Assembly: GCA_030377945.1 (NCBI GenBank)
Contig: JAUCGD010000021.1
Coordinates: 1 to 29,620 of the forward strand
Reading direction: 5' to 3'
DNA from: Desulfobacterales bacterium HSG17
GTDB lineage: Bacteria; Desulfobacterota; Desulfobacteria; Desulfobacterales; Desulfococcaceae
DNA: 29,620 nucleotides
In this document: positions 16,173-25,220 of the stretch, in pieces
How the letters are laid out: every line of letters starts with the position of its first letter
How positions within the stretch are numbered: the first letter of the stretch is position 1
Made by a program: the position numbers and the translations under genes
Notes under the pieces: generated by a model
What the model saw: the letters and a program-made list of their open reading frames with translations, nothing else
Databases searched by the model: none
Told to the model about the DNA's origin: nothing

Positions 16173-16961
16173 ATGAAACCTCTAAAAGATAAAATAGCAC
16201 TTGTAACAGGTGGAACAAGAAATGTTGGAAATGGAATTGCTTTGGCACTTGGAGAAGCTGGTGCCACAGTTTATGTAACAGGTAGAAGCATTACTGAGAA
16301 AAATGTAAAAGGTATTACAAAAGCAGGTGGCAAAGGTATTGCTGTTGTTTGTAATCATAAAAATGATAACGAAGTAAAAACTGTGTTTGAGCAAATTAAT
16401 AACACTGAAGGTAAATTGGATATTCTTGTCAATAACGCTTGGGGTGGATATAATAGGCTAAGGAATAGAAAAGCATATTCCGGCTTTAAATGGAAAGCAC
16501 CTTTTTGGGAGCAACCATTAGAATTATGGGATGAAATGAATAATGTGGGAGTTCGTTCAAATTACACATCAACCTATTACGCTTCTAAATTAATGCTAAA
16601 ACAAAAACATGGATTAATTGTGAATATCTCTTTTTATGCCGCTCGAAAATATTATGGAAATGTAATTTATGGTGTCTCAAAAGCGGCTGTCGATAAAATG
16701 ACAATGGATATGTCTGAAGAATTAATAAAAAATAAAATAACTTGTGTTTCTCTCTATCCTGGTTATATCGATGACAAGAAAAAAGCTCCTAATCCTAAAA
16801 AAGAAACATCTATATTTGTTGGAAGAGCAATTGTAGCAATGTCTTCTGATGAAAATGTAATAAAAAAAACAGGTAAAATACTGGTGGTAGCAGAACTTGC
16901 ACGAGAATATGGCTTTACAGATATTGATGGAATTCAACCAGTACCTTATGACCAATTGTGA
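16173..16961 (+). CDS. Short-chain dehydrogenase/reductase, DHRS1-like
   Basis: This 262-residue Rossmann-fold oxidoreductase has the SDR cofactor loop TGGTRNVGNGIA, slightly altered from TGxxxGxG. It also shows the NNAWGG strand, a Ser in NISFYAA and the catalytic YGVSK (Tyr-x3-Lys). The segment WDEMNNVGVRSNY and the SLYPGYI and INDKKK regions resemble the DHRS1 subgroup of NAD(P)H reductases. The fold and cofactor use are secure, but the substrate cannot be read. AAGGT sits 8 bases before the ATG. It stands alone between a decayed GNAT and a small membrane protein, and its codons are very AT-rich, in line with an acquired gene. Confidence 0.88.
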   Translation: MKPLKDKIALVTGGTRNVGNGIALALGEAGATVYVTGRSITEKNVKGITKAGGKGIAVVCNHKNDNEVKTVFEQINNTEGKLDILVNNAWGGYNRLRNRKAYSGFKWKAPFWEQPLELWDEMNNVGVRSNYTSTYYASKLMLKQKHGLIVNISFYAARKYYGNVIYGVSKAAVDKMTMDMSEELIKNKITCVSLYPGYIDDKKKAPNPKKETSIFVGRAIVAMSSDENVIKKTGKILVVAELAREYGFTDIDGIQPVPYDQL

Positions 16962-17041
16962 TAATACAGACATAAATATTGATATGAAAACAAAGTTCAG
17001 CAGGTGTAGAGGGTTTCCTGGGGATTAAAAATTATTGGTTT

Positions 17042-17227
17042 ATGAGTTTGGTTGAAGTGCTTTACTATATACTAACTCTTTTTTTATCCTATTGGCTATT
17101 CTGGATGCTGATCCGGATTCCAGTGGTCATTACATTATTCAGTGTTACGACGCTGATCCATTATTTCAAACGGTTTCATGATCCGGGAACCCGTATTGGA
17201 TTACTGATGAAAAGAAGGAATAAATAA
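17042..17227 (+). CDS. Small membrane protein of unknown function
   Basis: This 61-residue protein is mostly hydrophobic, with two likely membrane segments (VLYYILTLFLSYWLFWMLI and VVITLFSVTTLIHYF) and a basic tail (FKRFHDPG...MKRRNK). I do not recognise a family. Its ribosome site is poor. It ends two bases before the EFR1 gene, whose AAGGA lies in its last codons, so it may be coupled to that gene and anchor or assist it. Confidence 0.5.
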   Translation: MSLVEVLYYILTLFLSYWLFWMLIRIPVVITLFSVTTLIHYFKRFHDPGTRIGLLMKRRNK

Positions 17228-17229
17228 TC

Positions 17230-18042
17230 ATGAATATTGAATTAAAATATTTTTCAGGAACTGGCAACTCGTTTAAAATTATTGATACGTGTAAAGAGAT
17301 ATTTCTGCAAAACGGGAACCAGGCATCACTTTCTTCTATCTCTGATAAAATAAAATTAGGCGAAAGCGCTGAATTGATAGGATTTTGTTTTCCGGTTTAT
17401 GCATTTGGTATTCCACGAATTTGCAGAAAGTATTTATCAAATTTGTCCAAAATTAAAAAACCGCTCAAAGCTTTTGTGCTAATCACAGCTGGAGAGTCCC
17501 AGGAAGCTGGTTTTTCTGTCGATGAAAGCACCACTCTTTTGAAAAAGAAAGGGTTTGATGTGATTTACACCAAGGTCATTCAGATGCCTGCGAATTGGAC
17601 TGTAGCGATGAATCCAGCATCAAAAGAAGACGCACGGTCAATGATTGATGATGGTATAGCAGAAGCAAAAAGAGTCGTGCAGGATATCTTAAATGGCGAG
17701 GTTCATCACCATATTTTCAATTATCCTCCGACATACAGCAAGTTTGGTTTTTACAAAGACTATTACCTGTTCAAATGGTTGGGGCTCAGTAATTTCTGGA
17801 GAGAATTCAGAGTTGATGAAACGTGTGATGCGTGTGGATTGTGTGAAAAATTATGCCCAACAGATAGTATACAGATAGAGAACGCTATACCTAAATGGTC
17901 GAAAACTTGTGAACAATGCATGCGTTGTGTAAATTATTGCCCGAAACACGCAATTTTCCAAAAAAGTGGAGGCAGCATAAAAGGGAAAAACACATATTAC
18001 GAACCTTCTTTTAAACCTTTGAAATTTAAAAAAACATTGTAA
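17230..18042 (+). CDS. EFR1 family flavodoxin-ferredoxin fusion
   Basis: This 270-residue electron carrier combines an N-terminal flavodoxin-like domain with a C-terminal two-cluster ferredoxin domain. YFSGTGNSFKI near residues 8-18 is the FMN phosphate loop, and FPVYAFGIP lies in the flavin-binding region. The Cys runs CDACGLCEKLCP and CEQCMRCVNYCP each supply a 4Fe-4S site. Such EFR1 proteins are common in anaerobes and probably pass electrons between ferredoxin and flavin partners. AAGGA lies about 10 bases before the ATG. A second, broken copy of its flavodoxin half lies at 21072-21551 on the opposite strand. Confidence 0.9.
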   Translation: MNIELKYFSGTGNSFKIIDTCKEIFLQNGNQASLSSISDKIKLGESAELIGFCFPVYAFGIPRICRKYLSNLSKIKKPLKAFVLITAGESQEAGFSVDESTTLLKKKGFDVIYTKVIQMPANWTVAMNPASKEDARSMIDDGIAEAKRVVQDILNGEVHHHIFNYPPTYSKFGFYKDYYLFKWLGLSNFWREFRVDETCDACGLCEKLCPTDSIQIENAIPKWSKTCEQCMRCVNYCPKHAIFQKSGGSIKGKNTYYEPSFKPLKFKKTL

Positions 18043-18077
18043 TAAAGCGACCACAACCGGCACAGAAGAGGATTAAA

Positions 18078-18764
18078 ATGATTTTTATAGACGAACACTC
18101 ACCATCAGTTCCAGCAAAACTACTTATGTCTTTAGGCGTTTTAGCGGGTATAGTTACTGCTACCATATTAACCACGGGTTATTCAGACTGGTTCATGAAT
18201 GTTTTGAATTTTAAAAAAGTTGAGGGAAATACCTATAGACAAACAATCATGTTCATTTGCTGTTTTATTTACTTTATTAGATTCACCATTGGCCTGTTTG
18301 TTTTCATGCAGCGGAAGATCAGCTGCTTCGAAGGAGGGCTTGTTACTATTTTGTTTTTTATGATGTTTTATTATTTTGGTATCTCTGCAGGAAGTCACTC
18401 AGATTCAATTGGAATTTTAGACATTTTCGGAGTAAGTTTCTTTCTATTTGGATCTTGTATCAATACTTTGGCTGATTTCCAACGGTATTCCTGGAAAAAA
18501 AATAAGGATAATGAGGGGCGCTTATTCACTCTAGGACTGTTTAAATACTCAATGCATGTTAATTACTTTGGGGATTCTATTGCCTATTTTGGATTAGCAC
18601 TGATTACATATAGTATAGGTTGCTTGTTCATATCGATTGGTATGGTTGTATATTTTATTGTATTCGAAATTCCCAGGCTCGATAATTACCTTAAAAAAAA
18701 ATATAAAAATGAATTTATTGAATATTCCAAGGGTACAAAAAAGTATGTTCCATTTATATATTAA
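18078..18764 (+). CDS. DUF1295 / steroid 5-alpha-reductase-like membrane protein
   Basis: This 228-residue inner-membrane protein has about six hydrophobic helices. Its C-terminal part, with FGSCINTLADFQRYSWKKNK, GLFKYSMHVNYFGDSIAYFG and IVFEIPRLDNYLKKKY, matches the C-terminal fold shared by DUF1295, steroid 5-alpha-reductases and isoprenylcysteine methyltransferases. The usual final segment, RHPNYxGE in those families, appears here as KYSMHVNYFGD. A lipid or membrane-bound substrate is likely, but whether it reduces or methylates is not clear. AGAGGA sits 6 bases before the ATG, 36 bases after the EFR1 stop. The EFR1 protein could supply electrons, which is speculation. Confidence 0.78.
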   Translation: MIFIDEHSPSVPAKLLMSLGVLAGIVTATILTTGYSDWFMNVLNFKKVEGNTYRQTIMFICCFIYFIRFTIGLFVFMQRKISCFEGGLVTILFFMMFYYFGISAGSHSDSIGILDIFGVSFFLFGSCINTLADFQRYSWKKNKDNEGRLFTLGLFKYSMHVNYFGDSIAYFGLALITYSIGCLFISIGMVVYFIVFEIPRLDNYLKKKYKNEFIEYSKGTKKYVPFIY

Positions 18765-18826
18765 TTTGATTGGCTATCCTTGGGCGCAATTATTAAAAAG
18801 CATACCGACTTGATAGGAGATTATAC

Positions 18827-19237
18827 ATGAACAAGAACAAAGAGGAACTAATCAAATTTGGAAATAATGAACTTCTTGAGAAAGGAAGCACAGATGTCAT
18901 TACTGAACTATTTGCGACCAATTACGTTGTACACGCTGAGGGTAAAAATTATAAAGGTCATGGGTTTATAAAACGATGGGTGAAACAGCTTCGTTCTGCA
19001 ATTCCTGATATCCGAGTTTTAAAGGAAGAATTCCAGGTCCAAACAGATGATACTCTTGTTTGGCAACGAACATTAAGTGGTACACATATTGAAGAAGTGT
19101 GGGGTATTAGACCTACTAAACAGAAAGTGGAATGGAGAGAAATGGTAATATCTCGTTTTGATGATAAAAAAATTATTGAGGAATGGGTAGTTTCGGAGCT
19201 TCTTGGAGAGTTACTCTCAAAACCACCTCGCACATAA
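18827..19237 (+). CDS. SnoaL-like ester cyclase (NTF2-like fold)
   Basis: This 136-residue protein has the small cone-shaped NTF2/SnoaL fold. Its sequence follows the usual order of an N-terminal helix (NNELLEKGSTDVITELFATNYVVHA), FIKRWVKQLRSAIPDIRVLKEEF, DTLVWQRTLSGTHIEEVWGI and a C-terminal strand (MVISRFDDKKIIEEWVV). Such proteins are annotated as ester cyclases, polyketide cyclases or isomerases, usually without a known substrate. AGGAGA at 18815-18820 is a strong ribosome site 6 bases before the ATG. It stands alone, with no polyketide genes nearby. Confidence 0.85.
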   Translation: MNKNKEELIKFGNNELLEKGSTDVITELFATNYVVHAEGKNYKGHGFIKRWVKQLRSAIPDIRVLKEEFQVQTDDTLVWQRTLSGTHIEEVWGIRPTKQKVEWREMVISRFDDKKIIEEWVVSELLGELLSKPPRT

Positions 19238-19372
19238 GTATAATTGAATATTTCTTTACATAAATTTGAAACATTGATACTGGTTTACAAATTATTTTTT
19301 TTAGATATGGTTCGAAATAATCATTTTGATTATTAAAATAACAAGTCAATATCTCTAAAGGTTTTATTAAAC

Positions 19373-19984
19373 ATGAATCATCATTCGGTAGTCTTTCGGA
19401 CCGCCAATCCTACAATTAATGAGGGTTTAGTATGTGGTCAATACTTAGATGAAGTCGCAGAGGGATTTTTCCGATTAATGCTTGGAAATCGTTTTGCAGA
19501 AATTATAGCACTGGCTTATACTCAGCCTAATCACAGCTATTCCTTCGAGAACGTTATTTTTGCTGAATGTGATGAACGCATTGTTGGCATGGCATTGGGT
19601 TTTACTGCTGAACGGCACCGAAATTTTTCGGCCCAACCGCTAAAAGTGGCTGCAGGAATTCGTGCTTTAAGAATGAAGATAGTGAATATACTTTTTTCAC
19701 CTATGTTGCAAATTCTTAAGACAATCGCTGCAGGTGATTATTATCTCTTGTCTATGGCAGTTGAGAACGAATTTCGCGGTAAGGGCATTGGTACTACCCT
19801 GATAGATTCTATCGAAGAGCGGGCACGCACTAATGGATCGATTCGACTTTCCCTCGACGTATCAGCTAAAAATGAGGAGGCTCGTCGGCTCTACGAACAT
19901 CGTGGGATGAATATCGAGTCACAATGGCCAAAGCGGATACCCATACCGGGTATGAAATTCTATCGGATGGCGAAATTGCTTTAA
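19373..19984 (+). CDS. GNAT family N-acetyltransferase
   Basis: This 203-residue acetyltransferase shows the GNAT acetyl-CoA loop in VENEFRGKGIGTTLIDSIEERA, followed by LSLDVSAKNEEARRLYEHRGM, the usual strand and helix that close the acceptor site. The N-terminal half is less conserved and probably sets substrate choice. It acts in the cytoplasm on an unknown amine. The ribosome site (AAAGG about 10 bases upstream) is modest. The gene is separate from its neighbours and lies in an accessory-looking stretch. Its codons are less AT-rich than those of the genes before it, which hints at a different origin. Confidence 0.9.
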   Translation: MNHHSVVFRTANPTINEGLVCGQYLDEVAEGFFRLMLGNRFAEIIALAYTQPNHSYSFENVIFAECDERIVGMALGFTAERHRNFSAQPLKVAAGIRALRMKIVNILFSPMLQILKTIAAGDYYLLSMAVENEFRGKGIGTTLIDSIEERARTNGSIRLSLDVSAKNEEARRLYEHRGMNIESQWPKRIPIPGMKFYRMAKLL

Positions 19985-20131
19985 ATTCTGTCCAATGATT
20001 ATTGCAAGCGTATTTGAATAATATTATATAAGAATGGTGCCGTATCGCATACATCAGCCGCTGCCCTCAGTGCAAATCGTCGGGGAGTGTCGGTCTGAAG
20101 TATGTAATTGTTAGGAAAACTTGCTATGTAA

Positions 20132-20275
20132 GTATTTGAGCCATATTCTGCCCTAAGATCAATTCTTTCTCCACATCAGATATTTAATCACAAGCTCAAA
20201 GTGCGTGGCTGGATGTTCCATGAACCTCCTACTGTTTGGTATAAAACTTTGCATAGCTACGGATATAAAATATAG
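20132..20275 (+). pseudogene. Possible C-terminal gene remnant
   Basis: A 47-codon open frame without a start ends at TAG 20273-20275. Its sequence (HKLKVRGWMFHEPPTVW, then YKTLHSYGYKI) reads like the end of a real protein, rich in Trp, His and Tyr, but I cannot name the family. The rest of the 19985-20295 gap shows nothing else that I can support. Confidence 0.3.
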
Positions 20276-20295
20276 TAATTATTTTCCTTTAAAGC

Positions 20296-21060
20296 TTATT
20301 TGTTGCTACCAGATCTCTGCTGCTTAATAATATTAAAAAATCTAGTTTTACTAATGCACCGTTCAGCATATACCTTTCTATTATAAACAACCCCAAAGGT
20401 CCCTGAAATAAATGGAGCATTTTGAGCATCTGTGCTTGCATTAATGAAGTGAGTTGTAATTTTAATTTTTTGCTTCTCACATTCATTTAATATTTCTTTA
20501 ACCGGTTTTGCAAGAGCTGGACACTGATTGCTATAAAACAAATGAATACCATTATATTGTTTCAAAGATGAATCAATATCCATAAGCTTGGGGAAAACTG
20601 ATTTTTTATTGAATTTAAAGACCAATAATTGATGCTTGTTGTATTCTTCAATTTCTCTAAAATTCATTTTTTCAAAGATTTGTTTGTTTGCCATAAAAGA
20701 ATTCTTGGTAGCAATAACTGCTACTCCATCTTTTTTAGATTTATTAGCATCATCAATACAACCTTGTATTAGTTTAGTGCCAATGTTTTGTCCTTGATAT
20801 TTTTTAGGATAAGTGAAAACACAGTGAATAAAAAAATAATTTTTACCTTTCACTGCTCTCCAGGCGTTTTCAATAGGAATGTATTCTATAAAACCCATTG
20901 TCTCACCTCTTTCATTAATTGCTCTTTTTATAACAAGTCCATTTTTTAACTCAGCTTTAATCCAAGTCGATTTAGCAATATACCCATCTGCTTGGGTGTT
21001 CTTAATGAGACAGAGATCATAGGTATTAATATTTTTAGAATTAATTGTTATTATTTCCAC
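20296..21060 (-). CDS. GNAT acetyltransferase with C-terminal YoaP domain
   Basis: This 254-residue protein starts EIITINSKNINTYD and has a GNAT domain (FIHCVFTYPKKYQGQNIGTKLIQGC, with Q-x-x-N-I-G-T as a weakened acetyl-CoA loop). A YoaP-like C-terminal domain follows, including LFYSNQCPALAKPVKEIL, the QNAPFISGTFGVVYN strand and a final RFFNII helix. The whole matches YoaP-type acetyltransferases. GTG 21060 is the best start: GAGGAG lies 7 bases before it, while ATG 21075 has no ribosome site and overlaps the broken EFR1 frame. The substrate is unknown. Confidence 0.88.
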   Translation of the reverse strand: MEIITINSKNINTYDLCLIKNTQADGYIAKSTWIKAELKNGLVIKRAINERGETMGFIEYIPIENAWRAVKGKNYFFIHCVFTYPKKYQGQNIGTKLIQGCIDDANKSKKDGVAVIATKNSFMANKQIFEKMNFREIEEYNKHQLLVFKFNKKSVFPKLMDIDSSLKQYNGIHLFYSNQCPALAKPVKEILNECEKQKIKITTHFINASTDAQNAPFISGTFGVVYNRKVYAERCISKTRFFNIIKQQRSGSNK

Positions 21061-21071
21061 AGCCGTGCTCC

Positions 21072-21551
21072 TCATTTATTTTTAGATTCAAGTAGTAAAA
21101 TTTTATTTTTAAAATTTGTAATTTGCCTTGCGCTATTTACGCCATTGTTGATTATCAACTTCGCCTCATCTTTTGATGGCAGTTTCATAGCCACAGTCTA
21201 ATTTGAGGGCATATGAATAACATTACTATAAATAGTTTCAAGGCCTTTACTACTTATAATACGCGTGCTTTCAGGAATCGAAAAACCAGACTCGTCTTTT
21301 TTACCTTCTGTAATGATTATAACTGTTGTGATCGGATTTTTAAATTCAGTCAGATTTTGTAAATAGTTCCTGCAAATTATTGGTATCCCAAACGCATAAA
21401 CAGGAAAACTAAATACTAATAAATCCGCTTCTGAGGATAAGTAAATGCTTTTTTGTCCTTTGTCAAGAAATCGGTCGTTTTTTGGTGTTAAATCGAAAAA
21501 TTTGATTTCCGGTAATTTCTTTAAAGAAAAGACCACCCAAGACCATGTCAA
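21072..21551 (-). pseudogene. Broken EFR1 flavodoxin domain with in-frame amber codon
   Basis: The reading frame matches the intact EFR1 protein at 17230: FSFPVYAFGIPIICRNYL against FCFPVYAFGIPRICRKYL, then IITEGKKDESGFSIPEST and VIHMPSN. A TAG at 21198-21200 replaces the Trp of MPANW. The frame then continues TVAMKLPSKDEAKLIINNG, parallel to the intact copy, down to TGA 21072-21074. The FMN loop at the N-terminus is missing, with a TAA just before 21551, and both ferredoxin clusters are gone. It is a decayed second copy, not a recent duplicate, since the residues differ at many places. Confidence 0.82.
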
Positions 21552-21708
21552 TTACATTGAGTGTTGGTTGATAAACAAGGATGTTATCTGGTATTTTTAA
21601 CACTCTGTCAAGGCAAAATTCGGGCATCGCTATATGTGGTGTGCGGCATTGTTTTAGTTTTGGATTTTAAATTCAATTTTATAGCCCTGTGGCAGCGTGA
21701 GTGGATGA

Positions 21709-21888
21709 TTATTCATATTCAACTCGATAATATATAAACCCATCGAATTCATAATCTGTCCATTTAACTTTACTTGTAGTAAAAATTGAATATGAATCCT
21801 CAAATTCTATTCCGCTTTTTAATATAACAAAATGAGCACGATCCATGTTCTTCCGAAATAAGTAAGAATTCATAAATTTGCTATACAT
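21709..21888 (-). CDS. Possible 59-residue protein of unknown function
   Basis: An open frame from ATG 21888 (or ATG 21873) to TAA 21709-21711 encodes a charged, aromatic protein including RAHFVILKSGIEFEDSYS and KVKWTDYEFDGFIYYRVEYE. No ribosome site is evident and no family is recognised. It could be a real small protein or a remnant. The rest of the 21552-22014 gap shows only a weak 4-bp GC-rich hairpin near 21959-21971, 3' of the RND pump gene. Confidence 0.3.
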   Translation of the reverse strand: MYSKFMNSYLFRKNMDRAHFVILKSGIEFEDSYSIFTTSKVKWTDYEFDGFIYYRVEYE

Positions 21889-22014
21889 TCAAGAGGAAGG
21901 ATGTTTGCCTGAAAGGGGGCGTTTTGGGCTTTGCATTACAAGCTCTTGAAGAATGAAGCGGTTAAGCCGCCAAAGTGTCTATGGGAAGAATGACCGATTT
22001 TAAACTGTGATTCC

Positions 22015-25000
22015 TTATTTTTCGTAAACTTTGCTGTAAACAGTATAATATGCAACAGGAATCACAACAAGGGTAAAAAGAGTTGATGCAAAAAGTCCGA
22101 ATATCAATGCCCATGCAAGACCTGAAAACACAGGGTCAAAAGTGATGGGGAAAGCTCCTATTGCTGTGGTCAAAGCTGTTAATATGATGGGGCGCATTCT
22201 GACAACTCCGCTTTTTAAGATGGCATCCTTGAAAGTTTCACCCTTTTTTAAGGAATCTTGAATAAATTCAATCAATACAAGTGAATTTCTAATAACAATA
22301 CCTCCAAGAGCAATCATCCCTATCATACTTGTGGCTGTAAAAAAAACAGGGTCACTGAACCCGCCCACACTTTGTGTGAAAAGATTTAAAATAAAAAATC
22401 CTGGCATAATTCCCAGTATTGTCAATGGAATAGCCATCATGATCAATACAGGCATAAAATATGACTCAGTATTGATAACAAGGATAAAATAAATTCCAAA
22501 CAGAGCTGCTGCAAAGGCAAGCCCCATATCCCTGAATACTCTTAAAGTAATTTTCCATTCACCCTCTCCTGCCCACTGAACTTTAATCCCTTCATCAACT
22601 TTCTGATTTTCAAGTTTTTTCATCATGTCAAGGACAGCTTCACCAGGAGCTCTGCCTGCCATTTCTCCTATAACATAGACAACAGGCTCAAGGTTTTTAT
22701 GAAAAATCGGCTTTGAATTTTGAGATTCTTTTACCTGGACAAGCTCTGCAAGGGGGATCATTCTGCCCTTGGATGATCTGACAGGAATATGGAGAAGGGC
22801 TGTCATATCCGAACGTTTGTCCCGTGGCAGAATCACTTTAATCCACAAAGGATTACGTTCCGAACTTATGTGAAGGCTTGCAGGGGTTATGCCGCCCACA
22901 GCTGTTTTCATGGCATCAAGAATGGTTTTTGTATCAATACCGTGCAGAGATGCTTTTTCCCGGTCAACAACAATATCGAGGCGTTTTGTGTTCTCTTCTG
23001 TCATGATCTGTACATCAGTTACAAAATCTTCTTTTTCCATGATTTTTTTGACATGGGTTGCCCCTTTGAGCAGCTCTTCATAGGTTTGATCATGTTTACC
23101 ATATATTTCAGCCACAAGCGTTGATAATACAGGAGGGCCCGGAGGCACTTCAACAAGCTGAATTTGAGCATTATTGTTCTCTGCAATTTGTTCAAGATCT
23201 TTTCTGATACGCAAAAGAATTGTATGGCTTTGCTGAAGTCGTTCAGATTTATCAGCAAGGTTCACCCTTATGTCTGCAAAATGACTTGCCTTGCGGATAA
23301 AATAGTGTCTTACCATGCCGTTAAAATCCATGGGTGATGCAATTCCTGTAAAAGAGACATAATTTGTTACCTCATTTACAGTTGCAAGATAATCTTCAAA
23401 TTTTCTTACCACCCTGTCTGTATATTCCAGGGATGTTCCTTCTGGCATATCAATGACAATCTGAAATTCATTTTTATTATCAAAAGGCAGCAGTTTTAAG
23501 GGTACCAGCCTGAAAACAGCAAGCGAGCATGAACCAATTAAGGCAAGTATTATTGCTGTAAACAAAAGATAACGCATATATTTTGTGTTTAAAAAAGGAT
23601 TGAGAACTGCTCTATAGAACCTTGCCAGATAGTTTTTTGACTCTTTTTTCTTTTTTTTATCTATTTTTAAATTTTTTAAAAGTTTATATGAAACCCAGGG
23701 AACAATTACCAGGGCACAGACAGTGGAAAAGGTCACTGTCAATGGAACATTCACCGCCATGGGAGCCATATAAGGCCCCATCATTCCTGTAATAAAAAAC
23801 AGGGGTGTAAAACATACAATAATGGCAATGGTGGACATTATCACAGGGGGGAGAACTTCAAGTACGCCATAAAGTGTTGCCTCAAATGGCTGTAGTACTT
23901 TTTCATTTATATGTCTCTGAATATTATCAACATTTGTAATTGGATCATCCACCACAAGACCCAGTGATAGGATAAGGGCAAACAGAGTCACCCTGTTTAT
24001 AGTGTATCCAAAAAGGTAATTCATGAAAAGTGCCAGCGAAAAAGAGATGGGCACTGCAACAGCAACAACCAGGGCTTCTCTCCATCCAAGGGTAATACAC
24101 AAAAGAATTACAACAGATACAATTGCAAAACCAAGGGAGCTTAACAACTCATTGACTTTAATTTGTGCGGTGACACCATAGTTTCTTGTGACTTCAATAT
24201 GAACATTATCTGGAATAATTTCTGCTTTAAGCTTTTCCATTTCATTGATAATACTTTGAGCAACCTTTACAGCATTGGTGCCTTTTTTTTTGGAAAATGC
24301 CAGAGTTACAGAAGGAAAAGATAGAGGAGAGTCAGACTCAATATTGAAATTATGTTTATAAAAATTGGAAAATCCTATTCTGGTATATGAATCAGCTTCT
24401 CTTGGTCCGTCAACAACCCTTGCAACATCTTCAAGATATACTAATTTTTCCTCTCTTCCTGATATAACAAGTTTTTTTACTTCATCAACCCTTGTTAAAA
24501 AAGAAGAGCTTGTAATTGTAATCTGTGTGTTTATTTTATTAAAAGTTCCTGCCTCAACAGAGACATCAGCGCCCTTAAGTGCATTTTTAATATCAAGAGT
24601 AGAGACATTAAATCCCTTCATTTTCAAAGGATCAATCTCAATCCTGATTTCTCTTTCTCTGCCTCCGTAAATCATGGATCTTGAAATATTTTCAAGTCTT
24701 GACAGTCTCAAGTTTAATTCTTCTCCCACCCTCTTTAACTCATGATCTCTGTAAACATCTGAATAAAGAGTAAGATTTAAGATTGGCACATCATCAATCT
24801 CAACAGGCTTTATAAGCCATTTGGTTACAATTGGAGGGATTCTATCAAGACTCATCTGAATTTTATTGTGAAGTTTTACAAGGGAATTTTCACGATCTTC
24901 GCCTACAAAAAACCGGACTGTAACAATGGCCTTTTCTCTCAATGACATGGAATAAACATATTCAACACCATCAATTTCCCATAAAATCTGTTCAAGGGGT

Positions 25001-25218
25001 GTTGCCACCAGCTTTTCTATCTCTTCGGGGCTTGCTCCCGGAGCCTGGACAAATATATCAGCCATGGGTACAACAATCTGGGGTTCTTCTTCTTTGGGAG
25101 TCATGACAATACTGAATACTCCGATACACAAAGCCATAATAATAAGCATAACAGAAAGATTGGAATTTAAGAAGAAACTGATAATGCCAGATAAAACTGA
25201 ATTTTTCTTTTCATTCAT
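22015..25218 (-). CDS. RND efflux transporter inner-membrane permease
   Basis: This 1067-residue pump is slightly longer than typical AcrB-type proteins. Helix 1 is near residues 15-40. A first periplasmic loop (PGASPEEIEKLVATPLEQ, GREREIRIEIDPLKM) is followed by a block of helices. Helix 4 has the paired Asp in LSLGLVVDDPITNVDNI, the proton-relay site. A second periplasmic loop and a final membrane block with GIVIRNSLVLIEFIQ follow. It drives proton-coupled export across the envelope together with the adaptor encoded just upstream; their genes are separated by 2 bases. No outer-membrane TolC partner is in the window. The paired-Asp region looks more like drug or HAE-type pumps than CzcA heavy-metal pumps, but the substrate is unknown. 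Confidence 0.93.
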   Translation of the reverse strand: MNEKKNSVLSGIISFFLNSNLSVMLIIMALCIGVFSIVMTPKEEEPQIVVPMADIFVQAPGASPEEIEKLVATPLEQILWEIDGVEYVYSMSLREKAIVTVRFFVGEDRENSLVKLHNKIQMSLDRIPPIVTKWLIKPVEIDDVPILNLTLYSDVYRDHELKRVGEELNLRLSRLENISRSMIYGGREREIRIEIDPLKMKGFNVSTLDIKNALKGADVSVEAGTFNKINTQITITSSSFLTRVDEVKKLVISGREEKLVYLEDVARVVDGPREADSYTRIGFSNFYKHNFNIESDSPLSFPSVTLAFSKKKGTNAVKVAQSIINEMEKLKAEIIPDNVHIEVTRNYGVTAQIKVNELLSSLGFAIVSVVILLCITLGWREALVVAVAVPISFSLALFMNYLFGYTINRVTLFALILSLGLVVDDPITNVDNIQRHINEKVLQPFEATLYGVLEVLPPVIMSTIAIIVCFTPLFFITGMMGPYMAPMAVNVPLTVTFSTVCALVIVPWVSYKLLKNLKIDKKKKKESKNYLARFYRAVLNPFLNTKYMRYLLFTAIILALIGSCSLAVFRLVPLKLLPFDNKNEFQIVIDMPEGTSLEYTDRVVRKFEDYLATVNEVTNYVSFTGIASPMDFNGMVRHYFIRKASHFADIRVNLADKSERLQQSHTILLRIRKDLEQIAENNNAQIQLVEVPPGPPVLSTLVAEIYGKHDQTYEELLKGATHVKKIMEKEDFVTDVQIMTEENTKRLDIVVDREKASLHGIDTKTILDAMKTAVGGITPASLHISSERNPLWIKVILPRDKRSDMTALLHIPVRSSKGRMIPLAELVQVKESQNSKPIFHKNLEPVVYVIGEMAGRAPGEAVLDMMKKLENQKVDEGIKVQWAGEGEWKITLRVFRDMGLAFAAALFGIYFILVINTESYFMPVLIMMAIPLTILGIMPGFFILNLFTQSVGGFSDPVFFTATSMIGMIALGGIVIRNSLVLIEFIQDSLKKGETFKDAILKSGVVRMRPIILTALTTAIGAFPITFDPVFSGLAWALIFGLFASTLFTLVVIPVAYYTVYSKVYEK

Positions 25219-25220
25219 TT

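Noticed and set aside
21198..21200. TAG read as pyrrolysine in the second EFR1 copy
   Set aside because: The intact copy has Trp there, and the broken copy also lacks its FMN loop and ferredoxin half, so simple decay explains it better.
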